Assembly: GCA_958366985.1 (NCBI GenBank)
Contig: CATXDC010000014.1
Coordinates: 17,057 to 81,056 of the forward strand
From: an uncultured Oscillospiraceae bacterium
GTDB lineage: Bacteria; Bacillota; Clostridia; Oscillospirales; Acutalibacteraceae
Reading direction: 5' to 3'
Length of the DNA: 64,000 nt
Both the position numbers and the translations under genes were made by a program. Numbering within the stretch: the first letter of the stretch is position 1; every line of letters starts with the position of its first letter. This document shows positions 33,924 to 42,050 of this stretch, piece after piece. Under the pieces are notes generated by a model. The model was not told the DNA's origin. It was given only the letters and a program-made list of their open reading frames with translations, and did no database searches.

Positions 33924-35396
33924 ATGAGTAACACAACAGTTCTTGCAATGGATTTCGGCGCATCAAGCGGCAGAGCCATAGCAGCTACTTTTGACGGAGA
34001 AAAGATAACTCTCAAAGAAATACACCGTTTTTCAAATGATCCCGTCATCGTAAATGGCAGCATGTACTGGGATATTTTAAGACTTTTTTTTGAAATAAAG
34101 CAAAGTCTTGTCAAGGCAAAAGCTCTCGGTAAAATCGAGAGCATTGCCGTTGACACCTGGGGCGTTGATTTCGGTCTTATTGATGAAAACGGAAATCTCA
34201 TTGAAAACCCTGTTCACTACCGTGACGAAAGGACAAAGGGCATTTTAGAAGAAGCCGAAAAGCTTTTAAGCCTTGAGAAAGTTTATGACATAACCGGCAA
34301 TCAGATTATGGAGATAAACTCTCTTTTCCAGCTTCTCGCCCTTAAGAAAACACGTCCTGCCTCTCTCGAAAGAGCCGATAAAGTGATGTTTATCCCAGAC
34401 CTTCTGAACTTCTTCCTTTCAGGGGAAAAGAAAAGCGAAATGTCAATCGCTTCCACCTCTTCCCTTATGGATGCAAGAACAAAACAGTGGTCAGAGGAAA
34501 TTCTCGAAAAGGCGGGAATTTCAAAGGATAAGTTTCCCCCCATTGTTCCCAGCGGAACAGTACTGGGCACTCTCAGAGACGATATATGTGAGGAGCTTTC
34601 GGTAGACAAGATAAAAGTTGTCACTGCCGCTTCCCATGACACTCAGAGCGCCATGCTTGCCTCCCCTGCAAAGGAAAAGGATTTCATCTTCCTTTCCTGC
34701 GGAACATGGTCACTTTTCGGAACTGAGCTTGACGCTCCGGTAATTGATGAAAATTCCAAAACCTGCAATGTTACAAACGAAACGGGAGCAGAGAATAAAA
34801 CCTCTTTCCTTAAAAACATTATAGGTCTTTGGCTTATTCAGGAGAGCCGCCGTCGCTGGGCAAAAGAGGGCACTGAATACTCTTTCGGAGAACTTGAAGC
34901 TCTCGGAGAAAAAGCGGAGCCTTTCGCCTGCTTTATAGACCCCGATGATCCTCTTTTCACTCCCTCAGGAAATATGCCGAAAAGAATCAGGGAATACTGT
35001 GAAAAAACAGGCCAGAAAGTTCCCGAAACAGTTGGCGAAATTGTCAGGTGCATAAACGAAAGCCTTGCGATGAAGTACAAGACCGCTTTGCTGGAAATAG
35101 AAAAATGCACTGGCAAAAAGTACAATGCAATCCACATTGTAGGCGGAGGCTCACAGAGTGAGCAGCTTTGCCGTTTCACAGCTAACGCCTGCGGCTGCAC
35201 AGTATATGCTGGCCCTGTTGAAGCCACGGCTTTCGGAAACGCCGCTGTTCAGCTTATAGCCTGCGGAAAAATCGAAAATACCGCCAAGGCAAGGGAGATT
35301 ATAAGCAGGTCGGAAGAGATCAAAACCTATACTCCCTGTGACACCGAAAAATGGGAAGAGTATTATAAAACTTTCAAAAAAGTCACGGAAAAATAA
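33924..35396 (+). CDS. fucK: FGGY sugar kinase, RhaB type, acting here as L-fuculokinase
   Basis: A 490-residue FGGY kinase with the N-terminal phosphate loop MDFGASSGRAIA, the substrate loop AVDTWGVDFGLID and the C-terminal VGGGSQSEQLCRFTANACG. In sequence it resembles rhamnulokinase (RhaB) more than the E. coli FucK. Since it lies between fucI and fucA, 9 bases after the former, its likely job is ATP-dependent phosphorylation of L-fuculose to L-fuculose-1-phosphate; that role is inference from context. No rhamnose isomerase or rhamnulose aldolase is in the window. AAGGTGG precedes the ATG. Confidence 0.85.
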   Translation: MSNTTVLAMDFGASSGRAIAATFDGEKITLKEIHRFSNDPVIVNGSMYWDILRLFFEIKQSLVKAKALGKIESIAVDTWGVDFGLIDENGNLIENPVHYRDERTKGILEEAEKLLSLEKVYDITGNQIMEINSLFQLLALKKTRPASLERADKVMFIPDLLNFFLSGEKKSEMSIASTSSLMDARTKQWSEEILEKAGISKDKFPPIVPSGTVLGTLRDDICEELSVDKIKVVTAASHDTQSAMLASPAKEKDFIFLSCGTWSLFGTELDAPVIDENSKTCNVTNETGAENKTSFLKNIIGLWLIQESRRRWAKEGTEYSFGELEALGEKAEPFACFIDPDDPLFTPSGNMPKRIREYCEKTGQKVPETVGEIVRCINESLAMKYKTALLEIEKCTGKKYNAIHIVGGGSQSEQLCRFTANACGCTVYAGPVEATAFGNAAVQLIACGKIENTAKAREIISRSEEIKTYTPCDTEKWEEYYKTFKKVTEK

Positions 35397-35421
35397 AAGC
35401 AAATTCTAAGGAGAAAACACA

Positions 35422-36111
35422 ATGAAATACTATGAGCTTCGCAAGCAAATTTGCGATGTATGCTACAAAATGTGGCAGCTCGGCTGGGTTGCCGCAAACG
35501 ACGGAAACGTTTCCGTAAAGCTTGAGGACGGAACATTCCTCGCTACACCCACAGGAATCAGCAAAAGCTTTATCACACCCGAAAAGCTTGTACATATTGA
35601 CAAGGACGGCAACATCATCGACGCACTCGAAGGATACCGTCCCTCATCTGAGATTAAAATGCATCTTCGCTGCTATGAAGAGCGTGACGATGTAGGAGCT
35701 GTTCTCCACGCTCATCCCCCAACCGCAACAGGCTATGCAGTTGCAAACAAGGCGCTGGATGAGTATTCAATGATTGAAACTGTTATCGCTATCGGTTCAA
35801 TTCCCGTAACACCCTACGGCACACCCTCAACCTATGAGGTTCCCGACAACATCGCACCCTATCTCGGCGAGCACGACGTAGTGCTTTTACAGAACCACGG
35901 CGCACTTTCAGTAGGCGCAGACCTTATGACAGCCTACTACCGTATGGAAACCCTTGAGCTTTTTGCAAAGATCAGCCTTAACGCACATCTTCTGGGCGGT
36001 GCAAAAGAGATTTCAAGAGAGAACATTGATCGCCTTATTGATATGCGTAAAAACTACGGTGTAACAGGCAGACATCCCGGATACAAAAAGTATCCCAACG
36101 GTTCAAACTGA
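35422..36111 (+). CDS. fucA: L-fuculose-1-phosphate aldolase (class II)
   Basis: FucA splits L-fuculose-1-phosphate into DHAP and L-lactaldehyde with Zn2+. The zinc and catalytic residues are visible: Glu in YRPSSEIKMH, the two His of LHAHPP, and the His of LQNHGAL. Also present are NDGNVS and TPTGISK, the phosphate-binding loops. 229 residues is close to the family (about 215). AAGGAGAA precedes the ATG. It is the last gene of the operon, followed by a terminator. The lactaldehyde made here would be reduced by the FucO homologue encoded at 53877-55025. Confidence 0.95.
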   Translation: MKYYELRKQICDVCYKMWQLGWVAANDGNVSVKLEDGTFLATPTGISKSFITPEKLVHIDKDGNIIDALEGYRPSSEIKMHLRCYEERDDVGAVLHAHPPTATGYAVANKALDEYSMIETVIAIGSIPVTPYGTPSTYEVPDNIAPYLGEHDVVLLQNHGALSVGADLMTAYYRMETLELFAKISLNAHLLGGAKEISRENIDRLIDMRKNYGVTGRHPGYKKYPNGSN

Positions 36112-36140
36112 TTGAATTGAAATCTGATTATCCTATATGA

Positions 36141-36185
36141 AAAGACCCGTCTCAGAACAAGCTAAGCTGTTTTGAGGCGGGTTTG
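36141..36185 (+). terminator. Terminator of the fucose operon (bidirectional)
   Basis: A long stem AAAAGACCCGTCTCAGAACA / TGTTTTGAGGCGGGTTT with few mismatches separates fucA from the convergent membrane protein gene. Confidence 0.8.
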
Positions 36186-36195
36186 TAATATAAAC

Positions 36196-36684
36196 TTACT
36201 GATTTTCTTCTTCGTCTATTTCTTTTTCAATTTTCTGCTGACCTTTTTTATGAAGCACATATATGAGAAAAAAGGCTAATGAAATAAATATGGTTGAGGA
36301 AATAAAGGAAACTAACAGCACCATAAGAAAATGCATATCAAATATTCCTGTATAGAGCTCTTTGTATGAAGCGTAGTTTTTTATACCGTTTAAAACGGTT
36401 ACACCAATACTTAAAAGCAAAATCAAAATAACCGATAACAGCTTTCCTCTTTTTGAGGCATCTATAAGCGTATTTCCCTTAATCATACTTCTTACGGCAA
36501 CATAAAGTATAGACAAAGCAACAATTATAAGTTCCGAAGCATATTCGGTAACAGGCAGATTAAATAAATAAGCTTTTACCATAACTGAAACTATCAAGCC
36601 AAAGACAACTACGAGAAAAGCTTCACCAAAAATTTTATTTGTCAGCTGAACTATACGTTCATCTTTGATTTTTTTATTTTTCAT
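36196..36684 (-). CDS. Four-helix membrane protein paired with an Xre regulator
   Basis: A 162-residue protein with four hydrophobic helices (about 20-42, 50-66, 83-105, 120-145), charged ends and no catalytic motif that I recognise. It resembles the small DUF-type membrane proteins often encoded after a short Xre regulator in Firmicutes. The start ATG at 36684 (MKNKKIKDER) has GGGAGG upstream and overlaps the regulator stop as ATGA, so the two are translated together. It may be the regulated partner of that repressor, perhaps in envelope stress or toxin immunity, but nothing proves it. Confidence 0.7.
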   Translation of the reverse strand: MKNKKIKDERIVQLTNKIFGEAFLVVVFGLIVSVMVKAYLFNLPVTEYASELIIVALSILYVAVRSMIKGNTLIDASKRGKLLSVILILLLSIGVTVLNGIKNYASYKELYTGIFDMHFLMVLLVSFISSTIFISLAFFLIYVLHKKGQQKIEKEIDEEENQ

Positions 36685-36881
36685 GACTGTTCCTCCCAAA
36701 ACAAATCGTTTAAAGTTTTATTAAGCGCTTTGCATATTTCAATACATAGCTTTAAAGTGGGATTATAATTTCCGGATTCTATTAATCCTATAGTTTGCCG
36801 TGTCACGCCAACACGGTTAGCCAAATCTTCCTGACTCATATCACATTCTATTCTTGCGATTTTCAGCTTTTTATTTTTCAT
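36681..36881 (-). CDS. Short Xre-family repressor (YozG-like)
   Basis: Only 66 residues, all one helix-turn-helix domain: MSQEDLANRVGVTRQTIGLIESGNYNPTL is the HTH_3 signature. Such short regulators without a sensor domain are common in Firmicutes next to a membrane protein gene. The start ATG at 36881 (MKNKKLKIA) has AAGGAGGG 5-6 bases upstream; the frame stays open to 36932 but that part holds the promoter. The consensus promoter and a small dyad over its -35 box suggest autorepression. Confidence 0.9.
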   Translation of the reverse strand: MKNKKLKIARIECDMSQEDLANRVGVTRQTIGLIESGNYNPTLKLCIEICKALNKTLNDLFWEEQS

Positions 36882-36903
36882 ATCTTCCCTCCTTGCTGTT
36901 CTG

Positions 36904-36942
36904 ATTATATAATATGCCTTGCTAAATGTCAACTATATGTTG
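36904..36942 (-). promoter_or_regulatory. Perfect consensus promoter of the Xre/membrane pair, with a dyad on the -35 box
   Basis: Minus-strand TTGACA (36932-36927), a 17-base spacer and TATAAT (36909-36904) match the sigma-A consensus exactly. CAAC-TATAT-GTTG (36930-36942) overlaps the -35 box and is a fit site for the encoded repressor. Confidence 0.8.
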
Positions 36943-37122
36943 CATATTGTTTTATTTATCTTTCAATAAAAAAGCAAAAACTCTGCTGATAAATTTGCCG
37001 AATAATAAAATAAAGTGTTAAAAATGGAAATTTCGTATTTTCCATTTGATTTTTACCATACAAAAAAGTAAAATAAACCAGAGTGAAAAAGCAAACTGTT
37101 ATATGAAAGGCGGTTTTGGAAT

Positions 37123-37833
37123 ATGAAAAGAGCTGTTATTACAGGTGGAGCTTCCGGAATAGGACGCCATTTGGCAATAGGCTTTGCAAAAGAAGGCTAT
37201 GAGGTATTTTCCCTTGATATAATTGATACCTCTTTCTCCCAAAAGAACATTCATTTTTATAAAATGGATTTACGCAGTGAAACTGAGATTCACCAATGCT
37301 TTAAAAAGATTACCGAGGAATACGGTGAAATCAGCGTCTTAATAAATAACGGCGCAATAAGCAAATTCAATAAATCTGTTTATGAAATATCAGTAAAAGA
37401 ATTTGATGACGTACTCACCACTAACCTTAGAGGCGCATTTATATGCTGCAAAGAGTTCATCGCACAAAAGAGGAAGGGCAGCTATGGACGAATAGTAAAC
37501 ATTGCCTCCACAAGATTTCATCAGAATGAAGCAGGATGGGAAGCATACGGAGCGTCAAAGGGCGGCATAGTATCTTTGACAAACTGCATGTGTGTGTCTC
37601 TTAGCAATACAGGCATAACGGTAAACGCTATCAGCCCCGGCTGGATTGAGGTTGGCGACTACACCAGCTTAACGGAAAGAGATCATAAGCAGCATCCATC
37701 AGGACGTGTTGGAAAGCCTCAGGACATTGTAAATGCCTGCCTTTTCCTGTGCCGTGAAGAAAATGATTTTATTAACGGCGCAAACCTTATTATCGACGGC
37801 GGAATGACAAAGAAAATGATTTATGAAGAATGA
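37123..37833 (+). CDS. Short-chain dehydrogenase/reductase (SDR)
   Basis: A 236-residue Rossmann-fold oxidoreductase. The cofactor loop TGGASGIGRH, the INNGA motif, the catalytic Ser in NIASTRFH and the YGASK (YxxxK) motif are all present, followed by NAISPGWIEVGDY; C-terminal GGMTKK is typical of classical SDRs. It uses NAD(P)H; the substrate cannot be told. A weak AAGGCGG lies upstream of the ATG. It is a lone gene converging on galK. Confidence 0.9.
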   Translation: MKRAVITGGASGIGRHLAIGFAKEGYEVFSLDIIDTSFSQKNIHFYKMDLRSETEIHQCFKKITEEYGEISVLINNGAISKFNKSVYEISVKEFDDVLTTNLRGAFICCKEFIAQKRKGSYGRIVNIASTRFHQNEAGWEAYGASKGGIVSLTNCMCVSLSNTGITVNAISPGWIEVGDYTSLTERDHKQHPSGRVGKPQDIVNACLFLCREENDFINGANLIIDGGMTKKMIYEE

Positions 37834-37880
37834 TATAAAATACTTTTAAGTAAAAAAATTGTATCCAAAGAAAAACAAAC

Positions 37881-37922
37881 AGCGCAGAAGCCTTAAATAA
37901 AGGTTTCTGCGCTTAATTTTTT
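37881..37922. terminator. Bidirectional terminator between the SDR gene and galK
   Basis: AGCGCAGAAGCCTT / AAGG.TTCTGCGCT stem with a 5-nt loop. T-rich tracts follow on both strands and the two genes converge on it. Confidence 0.85.
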
Positions 37923-37942
37923 ACGGATTAATATTGTTAATC

Positions 37943-39229
37943 TTACTCCGCTGCAATCTGTGTTCCGCCTACGGGTCTTATTGCAAGAACATAGCAGCTT
38001 CCCTCACCAAATACGCTTTCAATGCGCTCTTTGTACTCAGAGAGAAGGTCATTGGGAACAAAAGCCTGAATTGTTCCGGCAAATCCGCCGCCGTGTACTC
38101 TCCATGCGCCCTTGCCGCTGAGAATCTCTTCACTGATTGCAAGAGCCAATGAAACAGGCTGATCTGTTGGAGCCTTGCAGGTATATACGTTCTGGTTGTA
38201 CATATATGAAGAACGTCCGCTCTCAATTATGCACTTTTTAAACTCTTCAAAGTCACCTGCTTTAAGGGCTGCAACTTCCTTTTCAACTCTTGCGTTATCA
38301 CCGTAGAAATGCATTGCACGAAGCACTGCTCTGTCGCCGCAGCTCTTTCTGACCTCGCCGATATTGTCCTTAAACTCTTTTTCGTTTACCTCACGGAGAA
38401 CATCCTTGCCGAAATACTTTGCAACAGACTCCATTTCCTTACGGACTGCCGCATAGTCATCGGTAAGATCTGAGTGGTTTCCGCCTGTATCCACAATGCA
38501 AAGAGAATGTCCGCAGGAACCGAAATCAAAGTCAACCTTTTCGATTACGGGAGCGGAAAGATCTTTGAAATCTATTGTAACAAAACCGCTGACGGAACAA
38601 GCCATCTGGTCGAGAAGTCCGCAGGGCTTGCCGAAATACTTATTCTCGGCATACTGTGAAATCTGAGCGATTGTAACGGGATCAATCTTTCCGTCATTGT
38701 AAAGATAGTTCATCATGGAGCACAGAAGCACCTCAAATGCAGCAGATGAAGAAAGTCCTGAACCGGAAAGAACCTTTGAAGCTGTTGTTGCATCAAATCC
38801 GCCGATGTTGTATCCTCTCTCTTTGAATCCGGCACACACACCTCTGAGAAGAGCAACGCTCTTTCCCTCTTCCTCGCTATGTACTGTAAGGTCGTTTATA
38901 TCTACAACATCCATAGGATATCCGGCAGATTTAACTCTTACAATTCCATCATCGTTCTTTGAAGCGGCTGCAATTGCATCGAGATTTATTCCCGCTGCAA
39001 GAACTTTACCGTGGTTATGGTCAGTATGGTTTCCGCCTACCTCGGAACGTCCGGGTGCGCTGTAAAGTCCGGCTTCTCTGTCACCGAAAAGCTCTATAAA
39101 GCTGTCTATTACCGCTGCATAGCGCTCATGCTGTGCTTTGGCATCTGCATCAGTAACATATACCGTTTTAAGACGGCTGTCATATTCTCCATTTAATAAA
39201 TTTTCCTTAAGAAGGGTTGCTTTTGGCAT
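37943..39229 (-). CDS. galK: Galactokinase (GHMP family)
   Basis: GalK phosphorylates galactose to galactose-1-phosphate, the entry to the Leloir pathway. The 428-residue protein has the GHMP layout: the sugar-binding start YSAPGRSEVGGNHTDHNHGKV, the ATP loop VLSGSGLSSSAAFEV and the C-terminal RVHGGGFAGTIQAFV. The first motif reads SEVGGNHTDHN where GalK proteins usually have VNLIGEHTDYN, a variant I recall from clostridial galactokinases. It follows a VTT membrane protein gene after 25 bases. No galT or galE is in the window. It would serve galactose freed by the GH36 enzyme. Confidence 0.9.
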   Translation of the reverse strand: MPKATLLKENLLNGEYDSRLKTVYVTDADAKAQHERYAAVIDSFIELFGDREAGLYSAPGRSEVGGNHTDHNHGKVLAAGINLDAIAAASKNDDGIVRVKSAGYPMDVVDINDLTVHSEEEGKSVALLRGVCAGFKERGYNIGGFDATTASKVLSGSGLSSSAAFEVLLCSMMNYLYNDGKIDPVTIAQISQYAENKYFGKPCGLLDQMACSVSGFVTIDFKDLSAPVIEKVDFDFGSCGHSLCIVDTGGNHSDLTDDYAAVRKEMESVAKYFGKDVLREVNEKEFKDNIGEVRKSCGDRAVLRAMHFYGDNARVEKEVAALKAGDFEEFKKCIIESGRSSYMYNQNVYTCKAPTDQPVSLALAISEEILSGKGAWRVHGGGFAGTIQAFVPNDLLSEYKERIESVFGEGSCYVLAIRPVGGTQIAAE

Positions 39230-39254
39230 TTTTAAGTCCTCCGTTTATTATTAA

Positions 39255-40013
39255 TCAGGCTTTATCGCCCGTTTTTTCCTTTTCCTTTGATTTTGAATTT
39301 TTTGCTGCTGCATCCAAAGCAAAATTCAGTATCAATGCAGATACAGCAGATATGAGAAGTAAAACAATTATCGGAACAATAAATGACGGTGAAAGGGGGT
39401 CATATACATTTCGTCCGATAATGGTGTAAGAAACGATTTTAGGCGAAAATCCGCCAATAGAAATAAAGATATATTCCCAGTACTTAATCCCCATAGAACC
39501 GAAAAGGCGGCTTACAGTATTCATAGGTACAAAAGGCACAAGTCGGAATGCAAGCAAAAGAAGCGTATGCGCCGATGCTTTTTTCTCCAGTACCTGACGT
39601 GTTCCCTCATATTTATTGAGGAATTTATGAACATTTCCTCCTCCGAAAAACTTGCCTTTAAAATAGGCAATGGACATCTGCAAAGCGACACCGAGCATAT
39701 TTATCATAAATGCAGAAAAGCCCGGGAACACCATACCTGTCATAAAGCAAAGGGTACTGATAGGCAGAAACGGGAAAAATCCTTTAATGCAGAAAAGAGT
39801 CAGGATAACAAGAAGAACTATATTTTTGTTTTCTATGGATGTTACCTTGTTTTCAAAATCTATAAGCCACTCCTGCATACCGGCATACCAGCTTTTAAGG
39901 GGCTCTACCTGCAAAAGCGCAAGAAGTACCATAAGCACCGCTGCTGTAATGAGCATTGCCACAGCGGCGATATTTATAACTTTTTTTCTGCTGATTTTTT
40001 TCTTCTTCGTCAC
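39255..40013 (-). CDS. TVP38/TMEM64 (VTT/DedA-like) membrane protein
   Basis: A 252-residue protein with about six hydrophobic segments, a very basic N-terminus (TKKKKISRKK) and a basic/acidic C-tail. The central FFPFLPISTLCFMTGMVFPG and FRLVPFVPMNTVSRLFGSM match the VTT (SNARE-associated) domain with its re-entrant helices. The family includes phospholipid scramblase-like and lipid-carrier flippase proteins; the exact role is open. The start is GTG 40013 with AAGGAG upstream. It shares a transcript with galK, with no known functional link. Confidence 0.85.
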   Translation of the reverse strand: MTKKKKISRKKVINIAAVAMLITAAVLMVLLALLQVEPLKSWYAGMQEWLIDFENKVTSIENKNIVLLVILTLFCIKGFFPFLPISTLCFMTGMVFPGFSAFMINMLGVALQMSIAYFKGKFFGGGNVHKFLNKYEGTRQVLEKKASAHTLLLLAFRLVPFVPMNTVSRLFGSMGIKYWEYIFISIGGFSPKIVSYTIIGRNVYDPLSPSFIVPIIVLLLISAVSALILNFALDAAAKNSKSKEKEKTGDKA

Positions 40014-40044
40014 TGAGCTGCTCCTTCTGTTTTACTATCATTTA

Positions 40045-40073
40045 ATTTTATCCTACTTTTAACATAAGGTCAA
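40045..40073 (-). promoter_or_regulatory. Promoter of the VTT protein-galK operon
   Basis: Minus-strand TTGACC (40073-40068), a 17-base spacer and TAAAAT (40050-40045). Confidence 0.65.
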
Positions 40074-40207
40074 CAGGTAAGAATAATATTAAACTTAAAT
40101 TCACTTTAAATTATATGCAGATAATGCCGTAATAAGTAATTTTGCAAAATTAACACTTTGTTAATTTATTTATGCTATAAATCACGTGTAATATGGGAGG
40201 TGCTGAA

Positions 40208-41542
40208 ATGGAAAAATACGGCGTTATTTTCAGCGGCGGAGGCGCCAAGGGCGGTTATCAGATAGGAGTATGGAAAGCCCTCAACGAGCTGGGATTTGTC
40301 CCTGACGTAGTAACAGGTACATCCGTTGGAGCCCTTAACGGTGCTCTTCTTGCAATGGGCGAATATAAAAAAGCCCTTTCTATCTGGGAAAATATGAGCA
40401 TGTCAACAGTTTTTGAGCAGTTCGTAAGTGATGAAAATGCCTCCTCCGGCAAGATAGATGACCTTTTTTCACGTGTGCTTAAAGAGGCCATATTCAAACG
40501 TGGCGCAGATTACACTCCCCTGCAAAATCTTGTACGCAGCACTCTTGACGAAAAAAAACTCCGCTCAGCAAAAGCTCAGTTTGGACTTGTCACTACTAAA
40601 TTTTCACCCATAAAAGCGGTAGAGCTTTTTATAGAAGATATACCCGAAGGAATGGCGGCAGATTACATAATTGCAAGCGCAGCATGTTTTCCTGTAATGA
40701 AATCATATAAAATCGGAGACTCTGTATTCGTCGATGGAGGATACTCAGACAATATTCCCGTTAAAATGGCTCTCGACAAAGGAGCAACGGAAATAGTGGC
40801 GGTCAACATCGGCTCAATGGGAAAAGCTCAGAGCGTTGAAACAGGAAGCGCAGTTGTCCATTATATTCAGAACAAACGTCCTTTCAACAACGGTCAAAGA
40901 GGCAGCGTCATGATGTTCGATAAGAACATCTCACTTCAGAACATACAGCTGGGATATCTTGACGGACTCAAGGAATTCGGAAAACTTGACGGATTCTACT
41001 ATTCATTCCACAAAGGTGAAGCGGAAAAAGCGTTGTTCCTCGAGCCTGTTATGCGAAAAAAATACAGAACCGTATTCAGCGACTTGCCTGCGTCATCAAA
41101 GCTGGAAGAAGCCGCTTCGGAAAGCGTAAAAAAGCACCTCGGAGAAAATACGGAATTCCCCCTGGGCATAAACTGCGGAGCTTTGGCCTGCATTGAAGCC
41201 GCAGCGGAGATTTTTGAAATAAATCCGAGAATAATTTATACAGTTGATACAATATGCGAAATGGTTGAGGAGCGGTTCTATGAAGCTCTTAACAATCAAA
41301 GCTCCGAGGAACTAATAAGCCTTGCCAAAACTCTTGACAGAGGCATCAGCTTTGATCTTATGAAAACTGCCGTTTCGGGACTCGACAAAAAAGCCCTTAC
41401 AGTATACGCCGCTCAGATACTTATGCACGCTGAAATCAGTCATTTCCACATGCTTCGCCTCTGGATAATAGCGGCGCTTATGCCCGATGTTTTCTGTGCG
41501 GCAATGTTCTGCTATGCATATTTACAAATAACAAGCGATTGA
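40208..41542 (+). CDS. Patatin-like phospholipase
   Basis: A 444-residue protein. The N-terminal patatin domain has the oxyanion loop GGGAKGG (10-16), the nucleophile elbow GTSVG (Ser39) and the catalytic Asp176 in FVDGGYSDN, so the Ser-Asp dyad is complete. It should hydrolyse acyl esters of phospholipids or other lipids. The C-terminal half (about 260-444) matches nothing I know and ends in a hydrophobic helix (about 415-440) that could bind membrane. I choose ATG 40208 because GGGAGG lies 7 bases before it; the ATG at 40193 overlaps this RBS. An extended -10 TGCTATAAA (40173-40181) lies upstream. No secretion signal is seen. Confidence 0.88.
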   Translation: MEKYGVIFSGGGAKGGYQIGVWKALNELGFVPDVVTGTSVGALNGALLAMGEYKKALSIWENMSMSTVFEQFVSDENASSGKIDDLFSRVLKEAIFKRGADYTPLQNLVRSTLDEKKLRSAKAQFGLVTTKFSPIKAVELFIEDIPEGMAADYIIASAACFPVMKSYKIGDSVFVDGGYSDNIPVKMALDKGATEIVAVNIGSMGKAQSVETGSAVVHYIQNKRPFNNGQRGSVMMFDKNISLQNIQLGYLDGLKEFGKLDGFYYSFHKGEAEKALFLEPVMRKKYRTVFSDLPASSKLEEAASESVKKHLGENTEFPLGINCGALACIEAAAEIFEINPRIIYTVDTICEMVEERFYEALNNQSSEELISLAKTLDRGISFDLMKTAVSGLDKKALTVYAAQILMHAEISHFHMLRLWIIAALMPDVFCAAMFCYAYLQITSD

Positions 41543-41566
41543 TTTTTTACATATTTCATAAACAAA

Positions 41567-41596
41567 GAAAAAAAGCTCGGATTAAAACCGAGCTTT
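41567..41596. terminator. Bidirectional terminator between patatin gene and padR-type gene
   Basis: AAAAGCTCGG / CCGAGCTTTT stem with a 7-nt loop; runs of A and T on both sides serve both converging genes. Confidence 0.85.
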
Positions 41597-41606
41597 TAAT
41601 TTTCAC

Positions 41607-41930
41607 TTAATCAGCCAGTATACGTTCAATTCCTGCAGTTACTGCTCTGAACTCGGACACGAGAACTTTAAGATGCTCACGGCCCTCATCTGTAATTGAA
41701 TAATACTTACGAAGGCGTTTGTTGACAATTTCATTTCTGTCAACTACATAGTTGCCTTCAATCAAGCGGTAAAGTGTAGGATACATTGAACCTTCCTGAA
41801 GTGTAAAGTCACCGCCACTGAGTTCACCAAGCTCATGGGCTATCTGGTAACCGTACATTTCTTGCTTTTGGAGCATATGCAGAATCACCATTTCTGCTGC
41901 ACCCTTCTTTAGATTATCTCTAATTGTCAT
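41607..41930 (-). CDS. PadR-family transcriptional regulator
   Basis: A 107-residue winged-helix repressor. KGAAEMVILHMLQKQEMYGYQIAHEL is the PadR signature, LQEGSMYPTLYRLIEGNYV the recognition part, and RKYYSITDEGREHL the wing. No C-terminal helical sub-domain beyond a single helix, so it is the short s1 type. Such regulators often control efflux or membrane-protein genes; here no partner is adjacent in the same direction, so its target is unknown. AGAGGTGG precedes the ATG. Confidence 0.92.
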   Translation of the reverse strand: MTIRDNLKKGAAEMVILHMLQKQEMYGYQIAHELGELSGGDFTLQEGSMYPTLYRLIEGNYVVDRNEIVNKRLRKYYSITDEGREHLKVLVSEFRAVTAGIERILAD

Positions 41931-41960
41931 TTAAACCACCTCTCTATAAGCTTCAATACA

Positions 41961-41989
41961 TTTATATCATATATCTTAGTCAAAGTAAA
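41961..41989 (-). promoter_or_regulatory. Promoter of the padR-type gene
   Basis: Minus-strand TTTACT (41989-41984), a 17-base spacer and TATAAA (41966-41961). The spacer is a run of ATATATGAT-like repeats that could hold an autoregulatory site. Confidence 0.45.
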
Positions 41990-42050
41990 GAATAAATTGT
42001 TAATTTTAAATCATTTGTAGCAATATTTCGAAAATTTCTTGTTAAATTAA

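Noticed and set aside
33924..35396. Rhamnose catabolism (rhamnulokinase)
   Set aside because: The kinase is RhaB-like, but its neighbours are a clear L-fucose isomerase and fuculose-phosphate aldolase, and no RhaA or RhaD is visible.
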